A DNA stretch of 10,869 nucleotides from Chloroflexota bacterium (GTDB lineage Bacteria; Chloroflexota; Anaerolineae; Anaerolineales; Anaerolineaceae): positions 1 to 10,869 of the forward strand of contig DSBE01000116.1 in NCBI GenBank assembly GCA_011053085.1. The letters run 5' to 3'. Under the pieces are notes generated by a model that saw only the letters and a program-made list of their open reading frames with translations, searched no databases and was not told where the DNA came from. Of the stretch, positions 1 through 7,271 are shown piece after piece. Made by a program: the position numbers and the translations under genes. Each line of letters opens with the position of its first letter. Position 1 is the first letter of the stretch.

Positions 1-23
1 AGAAGTATAAAAGGAGATAACCC

Positions 24-260
24 ATGAAAAATGCAGGCTACTTTATTCTCGGTACATTGATCGGTAGTGCAATAGCGGGATTGGCTGTGTTGTTGCTGAC
101 CCCCCTCTCTGGCGATAACTTGCGCAAAGAGATCGGCGATCGTACACAAATCATCATTGAGGATGTGAAACAAGCATCCATGCAACGCCAGGAAGAGTTA
201 AAAGCGGAACTGGAAAACCTTCGCCTGGGAAAAAATATCAAATTAGAATCCAACCAATAA
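24..260 (+). CDS. YtxH-domain small membrane protein
   Basis: Encodes 78 residues. A single hydrophobic segment (about residues 5-27, with small-residue GTLIGSAIAG spacing) is followed by LLTPLSGDNLRKEI, the TP-x-SG-x-x-xR pattern that marks the YtxH/gas-vesicle-protein-like family. A charged helix (about 34-70), probably coiled coil, completes the protein. Members are usually small single-TM proteins of unclear role, often linked to stress or envelope; no enzymatic function is claimed. The ATG start is supported by AAGGAG at 11-16 with a 7-base spacing. The gene ends just before a strong hairpin, so it is probably the last gene of a rightward unit whose upstream part lies outside the window. 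Family call is good; biological role is unknown. Confidence 0.85.
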   Translation: MKNAGYFILGTLIGSAIAGLAVLLLTPLSGDNLRKEIGDRTQIIIEDVKQASMQRQEELKAELENLRLGKNIKLESNQ

Positions 261-272
261 CAGAACACAAAC

Positions 273-303
273 AACAAGGCAGGTAAGCAACATCTGCCTT
301 GTT
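273..303. terminator. Bidirectional intrinsic terminator between convergent genes
   Basis: A perfect 10-bp inverted repeat, AACAAGGCAG (273-282) and CTGCCTTGTT (294-303), encloses an 11-base loop. On the plus strand a short T run follows (302-305, then CATTT). On the minus strand the stem is followed by a T/G-rich stretch. It sits between the stop of the YtxH gene at 260 and the stop of the convergent metalloprotease-like gene at 319, exactly where a shared terminator is expected. The U tract is short, so efficiency is uncertain. Confidence 0.75.
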
Positions 304-318
304 TTCATTTAACAAACC

Positions 319-2406
319 TCAATCAATCTGCAAAAGATACTGCGCCTTCATCCTTGTAAAACGGGCGGAGCCGCTGACCACAAAAACAACCGAATCAATC
401 TCATTGTCAAAGTCGTACACCCGACTGGCCTGGTTTTCTTCTCCCATGTCCCAGTCGCTGACCTGGATGGTGCCATCTTTCATCACTTCAATGGTACTCA
501 CCAGGTAGGCCTGCGGGAGGAAATTACCGACCCGCACAAAGCCTTCCGACAGCCACCCGCCTTCATCTTCCTCAAAATCACTGAAGTAATTGATCGCGGG
601 GAAGGAGACATCATCCAAGAGCAAACCTTCTCCATTAACCGCCGCATCAGTCACATACTCAAAACGCAGCCATATCGACTGGCCTGCATAATTGGACAAG
701 TCAATTGATTCTTCAATCCATCCACCGCTGACATCATTGTAACCCCAGCCGTAATTATTCCCCACCGGGTCAGCGTCCGTGCCGTTGGGTGTTTCGATGA
801 ATTGCCAATCCTCACCGTCCTCCGAAACCAGCAGGTAAACATAATCGTAATCGGTTTCAATGTCATACCATAACCGGTAAGACAACGTCACATCGTCTGT
901 TTCAGCAAGTCCGGTCAGGTCAAATTCCCGCGTAAGGCGCATATCAGAATGATCGCCTTTGTTGCTCCAAAAAGCATAATCGCCCGAATAGGCAGAGACC
1001 GGCAGCAAACTCACCAGCGATTGTCCCTCGAAGGAAACAGTCACATTGCCACCAGGGCACTGCAATTGGTAAGAATCGACCCCATACTGCGACACCGCTT
1101 CATCGATCATTACCTGGTCACAGTCCACGATATAGTCCGTCATCGCAGCCGCACTGAGGTTGGGCAGGCTGGCATACGCATACCTGCCATCCATCACGGC
1201 GGGGTCATTCAACAAATTGGTCACCGCCCAATCTCTGAAAAGATCATCCGCGCCGATCAGTTCATCGTTGATACCATCTCTCGCATCCATATCTGCCAAC
1301 ACCAGGTCAATGCTCGCCATCCCATTCTGTGGATGCGCCACCAGTGCCTGAGTAGCTTCGTCACCAAACCGATCCAGAAAGTAGGTGATGAACAGGAAGG
1401 ATGCCCCATAATGCGGGGTGGTTGCACGCTGGTCATTGGGCCAATCATTCAGCTGGATGTCTGTGTTCATTAAGTACAGGCGGTCGAAACCGCCCGTGTA
1501 GTAACCGTTCAACAAAGTCGCCAACTCAGAAAATCCTTCATTCAACCAGGTAGATTCATTCATGTCCTGATACCAATGGATCATGTGTTGAAATTCGCGT
1601 GCCAACACCCCATAGGTAAAGGTGTCATTCAGACGAATCGCATCCGCATTCAACATGAAAGTTTCATGCGCGTTTGAATAAGGGTTTGCCAGCGGATGCA
1701 CCGAATCGATCGAGGAAAAATAACCCGCCACCGAAGAACCCAAACCGCGCGCGTATACGATATAGAGCCGCACATCATTGTCGATCCCCGGGCTCCACTC
1801 ACTACCGAAAAAGGCACGGTTGGTCGGATAGATCTGGTTCTCAAATGCATCAGCCAACGCAGACAAATGCGCCTCATTGTAATTCACCCTGGTGTCGATC
1901 CAGAAATAGGCATGGTCGGTTTTGTAAGCCAACCGCGTTTCTTGTTCAAAGTTCTGGGTACTGTCCATATTGGTCAGCCAGAAAGTTTTCACATCACCCA
2001 CTTCATATTCAACAGAGGGCGCATCTACGGTTTCAGGGATGTCATTAACCATCTGTAAACGTTGCGCCAGATCACGCGGATCGGCCAATGGAATCAGGGT
2101 GTTTTCCAGGGTGTAAAGGGTTTCATAAGCCTGCTGAAGTGACTCATCAGCCGCAATGATTTCTGGCGCTGTATTTTCATCGACTGAACCCTCAATAGCC
2201 TCGTTCAGAGGTTTGGGGTCATATTCTTCCATCTCAATCGCAACTGGTTCTTGTGTAACCCCCACCGAACTGTTGTCGATGGTAGTCAGGGTTGAAAAAT
2301 TCACAACACCAAGTACGCCGATAATGAACACTGCCAGGCAGCAAATAATGGCCAAAACACCCGCAATTATTAAGATGATCAGCAATGTTTTATTGTTCTG
2401 ACGCAT
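319..2406 (-). CDS. Membrane-anchored metalloprotease paralog with lost zinc His (putative pseudoprotease)
   Basis: Encodes 695 residues. An N-terminal hydrophobic anchor (about 7-35, with CC at 22-23) should place the rest outside the cell. The catalytic-type region (about 135-400) matches its upstream neighbour closely: NQIYPTNRAFFGSEW (190-204), VAGYFSSIDS (226-235), PYSNAHETFM (242-251) and WLNEGFSELA (287-296). The zinc motif, however, reads REFQH at 270-274 instead of HEFQH. Glu271, His274 and the probable third ligand Glu290 are kept. Two cysteines (429, 450) may form a disulfide. An immune-inhibitor-A-like MAM/VEG beta-sandwich follows (about 475-605; SNKGDHSDMRLTR, YDYVYLLVSEDGEDW, NYGWGYN, NGEGLLLDD), then a small C-terminal domain. 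ATG 2404-2406 is supported by AGGAG (2414-2418), which overlaps the upstream gene's TAG. It is the last gene of the operon. Loss of a zinc ligand suggests an inactive enzyme, perhaps a binding or regulatory partner, but a sequencing error cannot be excluded. Confidence 0.85.
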   Translation of the reverse strand: MRQNNKTLLIILIIAGVLAIICCLAVFIIGVLGVVNFSTLTTIDNSSVGVTQEPVAIEMEEYDPKPLNEAIEGSVDENTAPEIIAADESLQQAYETLYTLENTLIPLADPRDLAQRLQMVNDIPETVDAPSVEYEVGDVKTFWLTNMDSTQNFEQETRLAYKTDHAYFWIDTRVNYNEAHLSALADAFENQIYPTNRAFFGSEWSPGIDNDVRLYIVYARGLGSSVAGYFSSIDSVHPLANPYSNAHETFMLNADAIRLNDTFTYGVLAREFQHMIHWYQDMNESTWLNEGFSELATLLNGYYTGGFDRLYLMNTDIQLNDWPNDQRATTPHYGASFLFITYFLDRFGDEATQALVAHPQNGMASIDLVLADMDARDGINDELIGADDLFRDWAVTNLLNDPAVMDGRYAYASLPNLSAAAMTDYIVDCDQVMIDEAVSQYGVDSYQLQCPGGNVTVSFEGQSLVSLLPVSAYSGDYAFWSNKGDHSDMRLTREFDLTGLAETDDVTLSYRLWYDIETDYDYVYLLVSEDGEDWQFIETPNGTDADPVGNNYGWGYNDVSGGWIEESIDLSNYAGQSIWLRFEYVTDAAVNGEGLLLDDVSFPAINYFSDFEEDEGGWLSEGFVRVGNFLPQAYLVSTIEVMKDGTIQVSDWDMGEENQASRVYDFDNEIDSVVFVVSGSARFTRMKAQYLLQID

Positions 2407-2416
2407 AGTTTGGCTC

Positions 2417-4414
2417 CTATGGGGCTAATGTTAACCGGTAATTGGCTGGTTGGGTGGTATAACGCGTTGTTCCGCTCACCACAGCAGTAATGCGATCCCA
2501 CTGGGTGATATCGCTGAGATCAATGGTAAGGCTTTCGCCGCCATAAAACATGTATGTATCCACCGATATGTTATTTTGGCGGGTTTTCACCAATGACAGG
2601 GCAAAGCTTTGCGCAAGACGGTTGCCGACGCGCACAAAGCCTTCTGCTGTCCAACCGCCGTTGTCCTCTTCAAAATCGGCAGAATACCCAATTGCTTCGA
2701 TTTTCATTTCATCCAGCAGCAACCCTTCACCATTCAAGGCAGCATCAGTGATGTATTGGAAACTGACCCAAACCTCACCACCGGCATAATCGCTGAGATC
2801 GATGGATTCAACCTGCCAGCCGCCGCTGCTGCCGTTATAACCCCAGCCATAATTGGAACCCACCGGGTTCTCATCGGTGCCATGGGCAGTTTCGACAAAC
2901 GCCCAGTTCTCGCCATCCGCTGAGGCCAATACGTACACATAATCATAAGATTCTTCCAGATCGAACCACACCCAGTAATCCAGTGTGACTTCACCACTCA
3001 CCTGCGAGAGGTCAAAAGAGCGGGTCAGGCGCATATCCGATTCGGAACCTTTGTTCGACCAGAAAGCCATATCACCATCATAGGCTTCTGCTGGCAGCAA
3101 ACCAACCTCGCCTACTCCCTCAAAAACCAGAGTGGTGGCAGTATCACAGCCCAGGCTGATGTAATCAACGCCGAACTGGCGCACATCTCTCTCTGCCCAT
3201 TCGGTCGAGGTGCAATTGACCTGATCATAGAGCAGCCCAAACCCGGGAGTGATCGGTTTGTATTCATCATAGGCATATTGCCCTTGATCTACCTTGTCAT
3301 CATTAATCAGATTGGCAATTGACCAGTTGATAAAGATATCTTCAGCGGTTATATACCGTGAGTCATCGGCGGTTTTAAAACCCAACTGGCTCATGACCGC
3401 ATCGATGGATTTTAACCCATTGGTGTTTTCGGTCACTAATGCCTGTGTGGCTTCCTTCCCAAATTGATCCAGGAAGTATTGCACAAAAAGGTAAGAAGAT
3501 CCATAATGCGCCGCCGTCGCATTGCTGTCGATCGGCCAGGTGTTCAGTTGGATATCAGGATCTGCCAGGTAGAGCATATCAAAACCGCCCGGACTGAATC
3601 CATTCAGAGCCACTGCCAATTCAGAAAAACCTTCATTGAGCCAGGTGCTTTCATTGCGGTCCTGATACCAGTGGATCATATGCTGAAACTCGTGTGCCAG
3701 TACACTGTAGGTATACTCGTCACCCAGCTTGACTGCGTCGGCACTGATCATGAAGGTCTCATGCGCATTCGAATAGGGCTGCAGCAGGGGATGCAGGGAG
3801 TCGATTGAGGAAAAATACCCCGCCACATTGCGCCCCATACCGGGGGTGTAGATAATGTAGAGATGGTCATCTTCATCAATGCCCGGCTTCCATTCTGATC
3901 CGAAAAAGGCTCGGTTAGTCGGGTAAATCTGGTTCTCAAACACCTCCGCCAGCTTCATCAGATCAGCCTCTTTGTAATTAAGCCCTTCCTCGATCCAGAA
4001 GTAAGCATGCGGTGTTTCCGCCCGCAGCACCGCTGTAATCAGGTTGTGCTCATCCGTGTCCGAATTGGTGACCCAGAATTGCTCGCGGTCTCCAATTTGA
4101 TAAGCTATGGCCGGCACGGTCAATGGCACATCGGTCAAGCCCCAAAACCGCTCTCCCAGTTCACGGAAATCATTTTCCGGCACTTCAATGCTATTCAGAA
4201 TATCGAGCATCTGAATGGCTTCCGCTGAAGGAGGATGAAAGCGGTCAGCGGGGAATGGCACCGGTGAGTCAATGATTTGCGAGAGATCCCAATCAATGCC
4301 ACCCTGAGATGACACATTAAAAAACACAAGCCCGGCAGACACCGCCATCACGCAACAGCAGCACAGAAAGATCATAAGCAGTAGCAGTAGAATGATGATC
4401 AATGTTTTGTTCAT
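2417..4414 (-). CDS. Membrane-anchored zinc metalloprotease, M30-like with InhA-type MAM/VEG domain
   Basis: Encodes 665 residues. The N-terminal anchor (about 4-34) contains four consecutive cysteines (18-21); no lipobox fits them, so an uncleaved signal anchor is preferred. The extracellular protease region (about 105-375) carries HEFQH at 241-245: His241 and His245 as zinc ligands, Glu242 as catalytic base. WLNEGFSELA follows at 258-267, with Glu261 the likely third ligand. This is the gluzincin pattern seen in hyicolysin-type (M30) enzymes. HYGSSYLF (303-310) is also typical of these proteases. Cys401 and Cys423 may pair. An InhA/M6-like MAM/VEG beta-sandwich spans about 448-571 and a short C-terminal domain ends the protein. 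The ATG overlaps the stop of the polymerase gene by ATGA, and no good Shine-Dalgarno lies at normal distance, so translation is probably coupled. Substrate unknown; matrix or surface-protein processing is inference. Confidence 0.88.
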   Translation of the reverse strand: MNKTLIIILLLLLMIFLCCCCVMAVSAGLVFFNVSSQGGIDWDLSQIIDSPVPFPADRFHPPSAEAIQMLDILNSIEVPENDFRELGERFWGLTDVPLTVPAIAYQIGDREQFWVTNSDTDEHNLITAVLRAETPHAYFWIEEGLNYKEADLMKLAEVFENQIYPTNRAFFGSEWKPGIDEDDHLYIIYTPGMGRNVAGYFSSIDSLHPLLQPYSNAHETFMISADAVKLGDEYTYSVLAHEFQHMIHWYQDRNESTWLNEGFSELAVALNGFSPGGFDMLYLADPDIQLNTWPIDSNATAAHYGSSYLFVQYFLDQFGKEATQALVTENTNGLKSIDAVMSQLGFKTADDSRYITAEDIFINWSIANLINDDKVDQGQYAYDEYKPITPGFGLLYDQVNCTSTEWAERDVRQFGVDYISLGCDTATTLVFEGVGEVGLLPAEAYDGDMAFWSNKGSESDMRLTRSFDLSQVSGEVTLDYWVWFDLEESYDYVYVLASADGENWAFVETAHGTDENPVGSNYGWGYNGSSGGWQVESIDLSDYAGGEVWVSFQYITDAALNGEGLLLDEMKIEAIGYSADFEEDNGGWTAEGFVRVGNRLAQSFALSLVKTRQNNISVDTYMFYGGESLTIDLSDITQWDRITAVVSGTTRYTTQPANYRLTLAP

Positions 4415-5931
4415 ACGGTTACGGTTTGTTTCCCTTCTTGATCAGCTGGCGTCAGTGTCCGCAAATAAGCTGCCGCTGGCAGCCCCAACCCAAGCCAGAA
4501 ATAGACCAGCGCGAAAGAATCGACGCTGAAGCCTTCGATAATCAGCCCGACCAGCACCATTAAGCCCATGGTGCCCAGACTCTTCAGAAAACGTGACTGC
4601 TTTTTTACCAACTCGATGGCAGCATTGGCATTCACGATGAGCCAGCTGGTAAAACAGGCAAACCCGACAATGCCGGTTTCTGCCAGAAGCCGCACCCAGA
4701 GATTTTTCGGGTTAGGAATCCCGCCCTCCAGCCACAGCACTCGCCGCACCTCATCAAACGTCCAACCATACGGCGCAATGGTATCCCAGACATAAAAACC
4801 ACTGCCCCCCAGCCCGGTGCCGAATAATGGATATTGTTCGAACACTTTCCATCCAGACAACCAGAAGGTCACCCGCGGCCCCAGATCCATCCTCCCCAGA
4901 TAATGATACAGCCATTGGTCACGAGAGGTGTCGATGGTAAAAAGGGTTGCCATGCGCGCATCCATGCGCGAGACACCGAAAGCAATCCCGATCAGCAGGA
5001 TGAGATAGAAGAGAACCAATGTCACAGGAATGGCTATACGCAAATTCTTTTGTATTTTCAGGTTCTTGTCTGCTTTTACTTCTTTCTCCACACCGCCAAT
5101 AGCCACCCGATTCACCATCCTCGCTACCAGCCATTTCGATAATTGTTGATTGAGCTGCCAACAATACACCAGTGCCATCGCCAAAAACGACAGATAACCC
5201 ACCCGCGAACGAGTCATAACCAGCCCTGCCAAACCCAGCAGCAGCAAGCCGTTTTCCCAGCTGAAGCGTCTGAGAAAACGCCACCGATGTGCTGAATAGC
5301 CATGCATACTGGCTGCAAACCAGTAAGGCAGATAGAGCATATTGAGTTGATGGGCATACCAGGAAGGCTCCAACGCCAGCCCGGTCACCCGCATATCATA
5401 CAGTTTACCCGTGGAAAAGAAACCTTGAATAGGATAAATCCAGACCGGGAAAGACCCACTCCGTGCAAAAACAAGCGCCTGCATCAGCGACCACAATAGA
5501 ACCACCAGGCCTGAATAATTGAGTAAACGCAGGGTAGTTTGAATCTGTCCCGGTTGCCGCAGCCATTCCACCGCAATAAAAAACATGCCCGCTCCAACCG
5601 CCAGTGTAACCAGTGCTTTCGCTCCCTCGACAGCAAATGTGCCTGCGGACGCGAATGGCACCCCGCGCAGCAACGCTAATAAGGTAGACAGAAGAGCAGC
5701 CATGGCAAAAGCCAGCAAAGGCAAATAAATGCGTGGAAAACGGTGGTTTTTCAACAACCAGGGTAGATACCAGACTGCTCCCAGCACCAACAGCACCACC
5801 CCCGATGGCAGCCCGACAACATCACTGCCCACCATGCGCACAATCAAAGGAAATGATGTGATCGGCAGCAGCAAGATCAATCCGTACCACAACATCTTCG
5901 ACAATTGGTCATAGAACTTGGACGGATTCAT
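4411..5931 (-). CDS. O-antigen ligase / Wzy-type polysaccharide polymerase family protein
   Basis: Encodes 506 residues and is rich in transmembrane helices (roughly ten to twelve). Family signatures, numbered from the chosen start: ALEPSWYAH (186-194), TRSRVGYLSFLA (240-251), then a large outer loop with RVTFWLSGWKVF (353-364), GTGLGGSGFY (371-380) and NPKNLWVRLLAETGIVGF (407-424), the usual Wzy_C/WaaL arrangement. Such proteins transfer or polymerise undecaprenyl-linked sugars on the outer face of the membrane; ligase and polymerase cannot be separated by sequence alone. A cytoplasmic basic stretch (about 264-298, rich in Lys) interrupts the helices. The start is ATG 5929-5931, which overlaps the upstream TGA as ATGA with GGTGA just ahead. 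An in-frame TTG at 5953-5955 would add eight residues and is judged less likely. The preceding Wzz-like gene supports a polymerase role. Confidence 0.88.
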   Translation of the reverse strand: MNPSKFYDQLSKMLWYGLILLLPITSFPLIVRMVGSDVVGLPSGVVLLVLGAVWYLPWLLKNHRFPRIYLPLLAFAMAALLSTLLALLRGVPFASAGTFAVEGAKALVTLAVGAGMFFIAVEWLRQPGQIQTTLRLLNYSGLVVLLWSLMQALVFARSGSFPVWIYPIQGFFSTGKLYDMRVTGLALEPSWYAHQLNMLYLPYWFAASMHGYSAHRWRFLRRFSWENGLLLLGLAGLVMTRSRVGYLSFLAMALVYCWQLNQQLSKWLVARMVNRVAIGGVEKEVKADKNLKIQKNLRIAIPVTLVLFYLILLIGIAFGVSRMDARMATLFTIDTSRDQWLYHYLGRMDLGPRVTFWLSGWKVFEQYPLFGTGLGGSGFYVWDTIAPYGWTFDEVRRVLWLEGGIPNPKNLWVRLLAETGIVGFACFTSWLIVNANAAIELVKKQSRFLKSLGTMGLMVLVGLIIEGFSVDSFALVYFWLGLGLPAAAYLRTLTPADQEGKQTVTV

Positions 5932-6530
5932 TTTCGTTTCACCAGGTTTCTGCAAGATACATCAACCAGAATGACAGAGAAAAAAACAATAAGGACGATC
6001 ATCAAAGAAATCAAAGGGGCGATCACCTGTATGTATGGATACTTCTGTTTCACCGCCGGACCGCTCATCTCACCCACCCAAACGAGCTCAGACAATGAAT
6101 TTGACGGCTCAACCCCGCCAGACTCGTCTGCCACCGGTTGTCCCGCAATCCACACCAAATAGTTCTCATAGGTTTGTGTTGCTTCTTCACCAAAGCCAGA
6201 AGCGCTGCCTTCCACCATCAATTGGTAGGTCTGCCTGTTGATTCTCACTGTGACATCGACTTCCTCCCCACCCATATTGGTTTGCCAGTCTTCCTGCAGC
6301 CAAACATGCATACTGGCATACAGTGCTTCGCTATAGCCTTCGTCAAGCCGCGAAACCGGTTGGTCGCGCACCACCGCCGGGATCGACCAGACCGTGATGA
6401 CGCTTTGGTAGCGCGGCGATCTGGCAGCCAGGAATCCGGCCAGCAAGCCGATGACCGCCAGCACAACTGCCAGCCACCAATAATGCCGGCATCGTGTGAT
6501 TACTTCATTGATAGACAGGTCGCTATCCAT
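5928..6530 (-). CDS. Wzz-like chain-length determinant / polysaccharide co-polymerase-type protein
   Basis: Encodes 200 residues with two transmembrane helices (about 17-36 and 168-190) flanking a roughly 130-residue extracellular region, with both ends short and cytoplasmic. This is the topology of Wzz/Wza-associated co-polymerases that set polysaccharide chain length together with a Wzy polymerase. The first helix is preceded by LSINEVITRCRHYWW, similar to the start of Wzz proteins, and followed by SPRYQSVITVWS, resembling the usual post-TM beta strand. It lacks the cytoplasmic tyrosine-kinase extension, and the extracellular part is shorter than in classical Wzz. The proline-rich motif usually found before the second TM is not obvious. 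ATG 6528-6530 has only weak Shine-Dalgarno character. The gene lies 18 bases after the lipoprotein gene and overlaps the polymerase start by ATGA. Family assignment rests on topology and context more than on motifs. Confidence 0.68.
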   Translation of the reverse strand: MDSDLSINEVITRCRHYWWLAVVLAVIGLLAGFLAARSPRYQSVITVWSIPAVVRDQPVSRLDEGYSEALYASMHVWLQEDWQTNMGGEEVDVTVRINRQTYQLMVEGSASGFGEEATQTYENYLVWIAGQPVADESGGVEPSNSLSELVWVGEMSGPAVKQKYPYIQVIAPLISLMIVLIVFFSVILVDVSCRNLVKRK

Positions 6531-6548
6531 CGGAAATATTCCGTACCA

Positions 6549-7193
6549 TCAATCTGTTAATGTGGCAACGAAATTCACGACAATTGTCGCTCTGGCAGGA
6601 TCATCGAAGGTGTCAATGGCAACTGATTCACTCAACACATTGCCCGCCAGGTCAAGCAAGGTGATCGTCACTGTGCCTGATGACTGGATCAATCGCTGCG
6701 CAAGCTGCAATTCAAACCCACCCGGGCCATACTGCCTGGCAGCGCCGGTCATACCCAGCACTTCGATGGCTTCTCCTCCCAGGGTGCCGGCAGCCATGAC
6801 CACAATTCGTTCAACCGGATTGCCCTCGCTGTCAAACACCTGACCGCCCACCCCCATCCAGTTGTCTCCAAGTTCAGGGTGGTGTATATTCTCAATGTAG
6901 GCAGGGCTGCCCTCCTGCAATTGATAGTCGTAAACAACAACCGTAGGCGTTGGCGCGAGGGTCGGTTGCGGTGTCTCAGTTGGCTCAGGCAGAGATGGCG
7001 TAGTGGTCGGGATAATTTCTTCGATCACAACGATAGGTGTAGAAATAACAGGCCCAGGCTCAGAGGCGATGGTCGGTGTCGGTGGTGATTGATAGCCGAA
7101 CATGCCCGGCAGAAACGGAGATGTGCACGCCATTGTCGTGATCGACAAAATAAAAAGAAGAAAAAGAAGTGCTTTGTTGGATTGTTTGTTCAT
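6549..7193 (-). CDS. Secreted lipoprotein with Thr/Pro stalk
   Basis: Encodes 214 residues. A signal peptide (1-22) ends in TTMAC, a plausible lipobox with Cys23 as the lipidated residue. A low-complexity Thr/Pro/Glu stalk (about 36-84; PTPT, TTTPSLPEPTETPQPT) leads to a folded C-terminal domain (about 88-214). That domain begins NWMGVGGQVFDSEGNPVERIVV, resembling carboxypeptidase-regulatory-like or other beta-sandwich domains, and ends in alternating beta-type strands. No catalytic motif is seen. Such stalked lipoproteins display a domain beyond the membrane or wall. It is the first gene of the five-gene operon, with AGGTG (7198-7202) four bases before the ATG and a promoter-like element upstream. 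A role in anchoring or guiding the polysaccharide machinery is inferred only from position. Confidence 0.75.
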   Translation of the reverse strand: MNKQSNKALLFLLFILSITTMACTSPFLPGMFGYQSPPTPTIASEPGPVISTPIVVIEEIIPTTTPSLPEPTETPQPTLAPTPTVVVYDYQLQEGSPAYIENIHHPELGDNWMGVGGQVFDSEGNPVERIVVMAAGTLGGEAIEVLGMTGAARQYGPGGFELQLAQRLIQSSGTVTITLLDLAGNVLSESVAIDTFDDPARATIVVNFVATLTD

Positions 7194-7218
7194 GCCGCAC
7201 CTGTCAGCCTGGTCGCCT

Positions 7219-7244
7219 GTATGATGAGAATGATTGTATCATAC
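7219..7244. promoter_or_regulatory. Dyad operator candidate upstream of the lipoprotein/polysaccharide operon
   Basis: GTATGAT (7219-7225) and ATCATAC (7238-7244) form a perfect 7-bp inverted repeat with a 12-base spacer. One arm overlaps the proposed -10 element on the minus strand and the other lies around or just after the predicted start of transcription. The arrangement suits a dimeric regulator, for instance the response regulator encoded just upstream. Binding partner is inference. Confidence 0.45.
7233..7241 (-). promoter_or_regulatory. Extended -10 promoter element for the lipoprotein-to-metalloprotease operon
   Basis: On the minus strand TGATACAAT gives TG-N-TACAAT, an extended -10 element. 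Transcription would start near 7226, leaving about 33 bases of leader before the ATG at 7193. No convincing -35 is seen. It lies in the gap after the response-regulator stop, so the polysaccharide/protease operon may be transcribed separately from the two-component genes. Confidence 0.5.
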
Positions 7245-7271
7245 CCAATGGAAGGCAGCCGCCATGCAAAA

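Noticed and set aside
949..1473. Long open frame on the plus strand inside the distal metalloprotease gene (174 residues)
   Set aside because: It lies fully antisense to a well-supported gene, has no recognisable domain or hydrophobic pattern, no clear ribosome binding site, and a composition typical of a reverse-complement frame.
4345..4366. CCCC cluster in the protease N-terminus as a lipobox
   Set aside because: The residues before the cysteines (MIFL) do not fit a lipobox and the cysteines sit within the hydrophobic span, so an uncleaved anchor is more likely.
5932..5955. TTG start for the polymerase gene, adding eight residues
   Set aside because: The ATG at 5929-5931 gives an ATGA overlap with the upstream stop and has GGTGA just upstream; the TTG lacks a Shine-Dalgarno and lies inside the preceding gene.
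6531..6543. Small hairpin CGGAA-ATA-TTCCG just before the Wzz-like start codon
   Set aside because: Five base pairs with a three-base loop is common by chance; it may slightly affect translation but is too weak to call a regulatory element.
6940..7087. Repetitive-looking Thr/Pro coding stretch as a DNA repeat
   Set aside because: The repetition is at the amino-acid level (low-complexity stalk) with varied codons; no true DNA repeat unit is seen.
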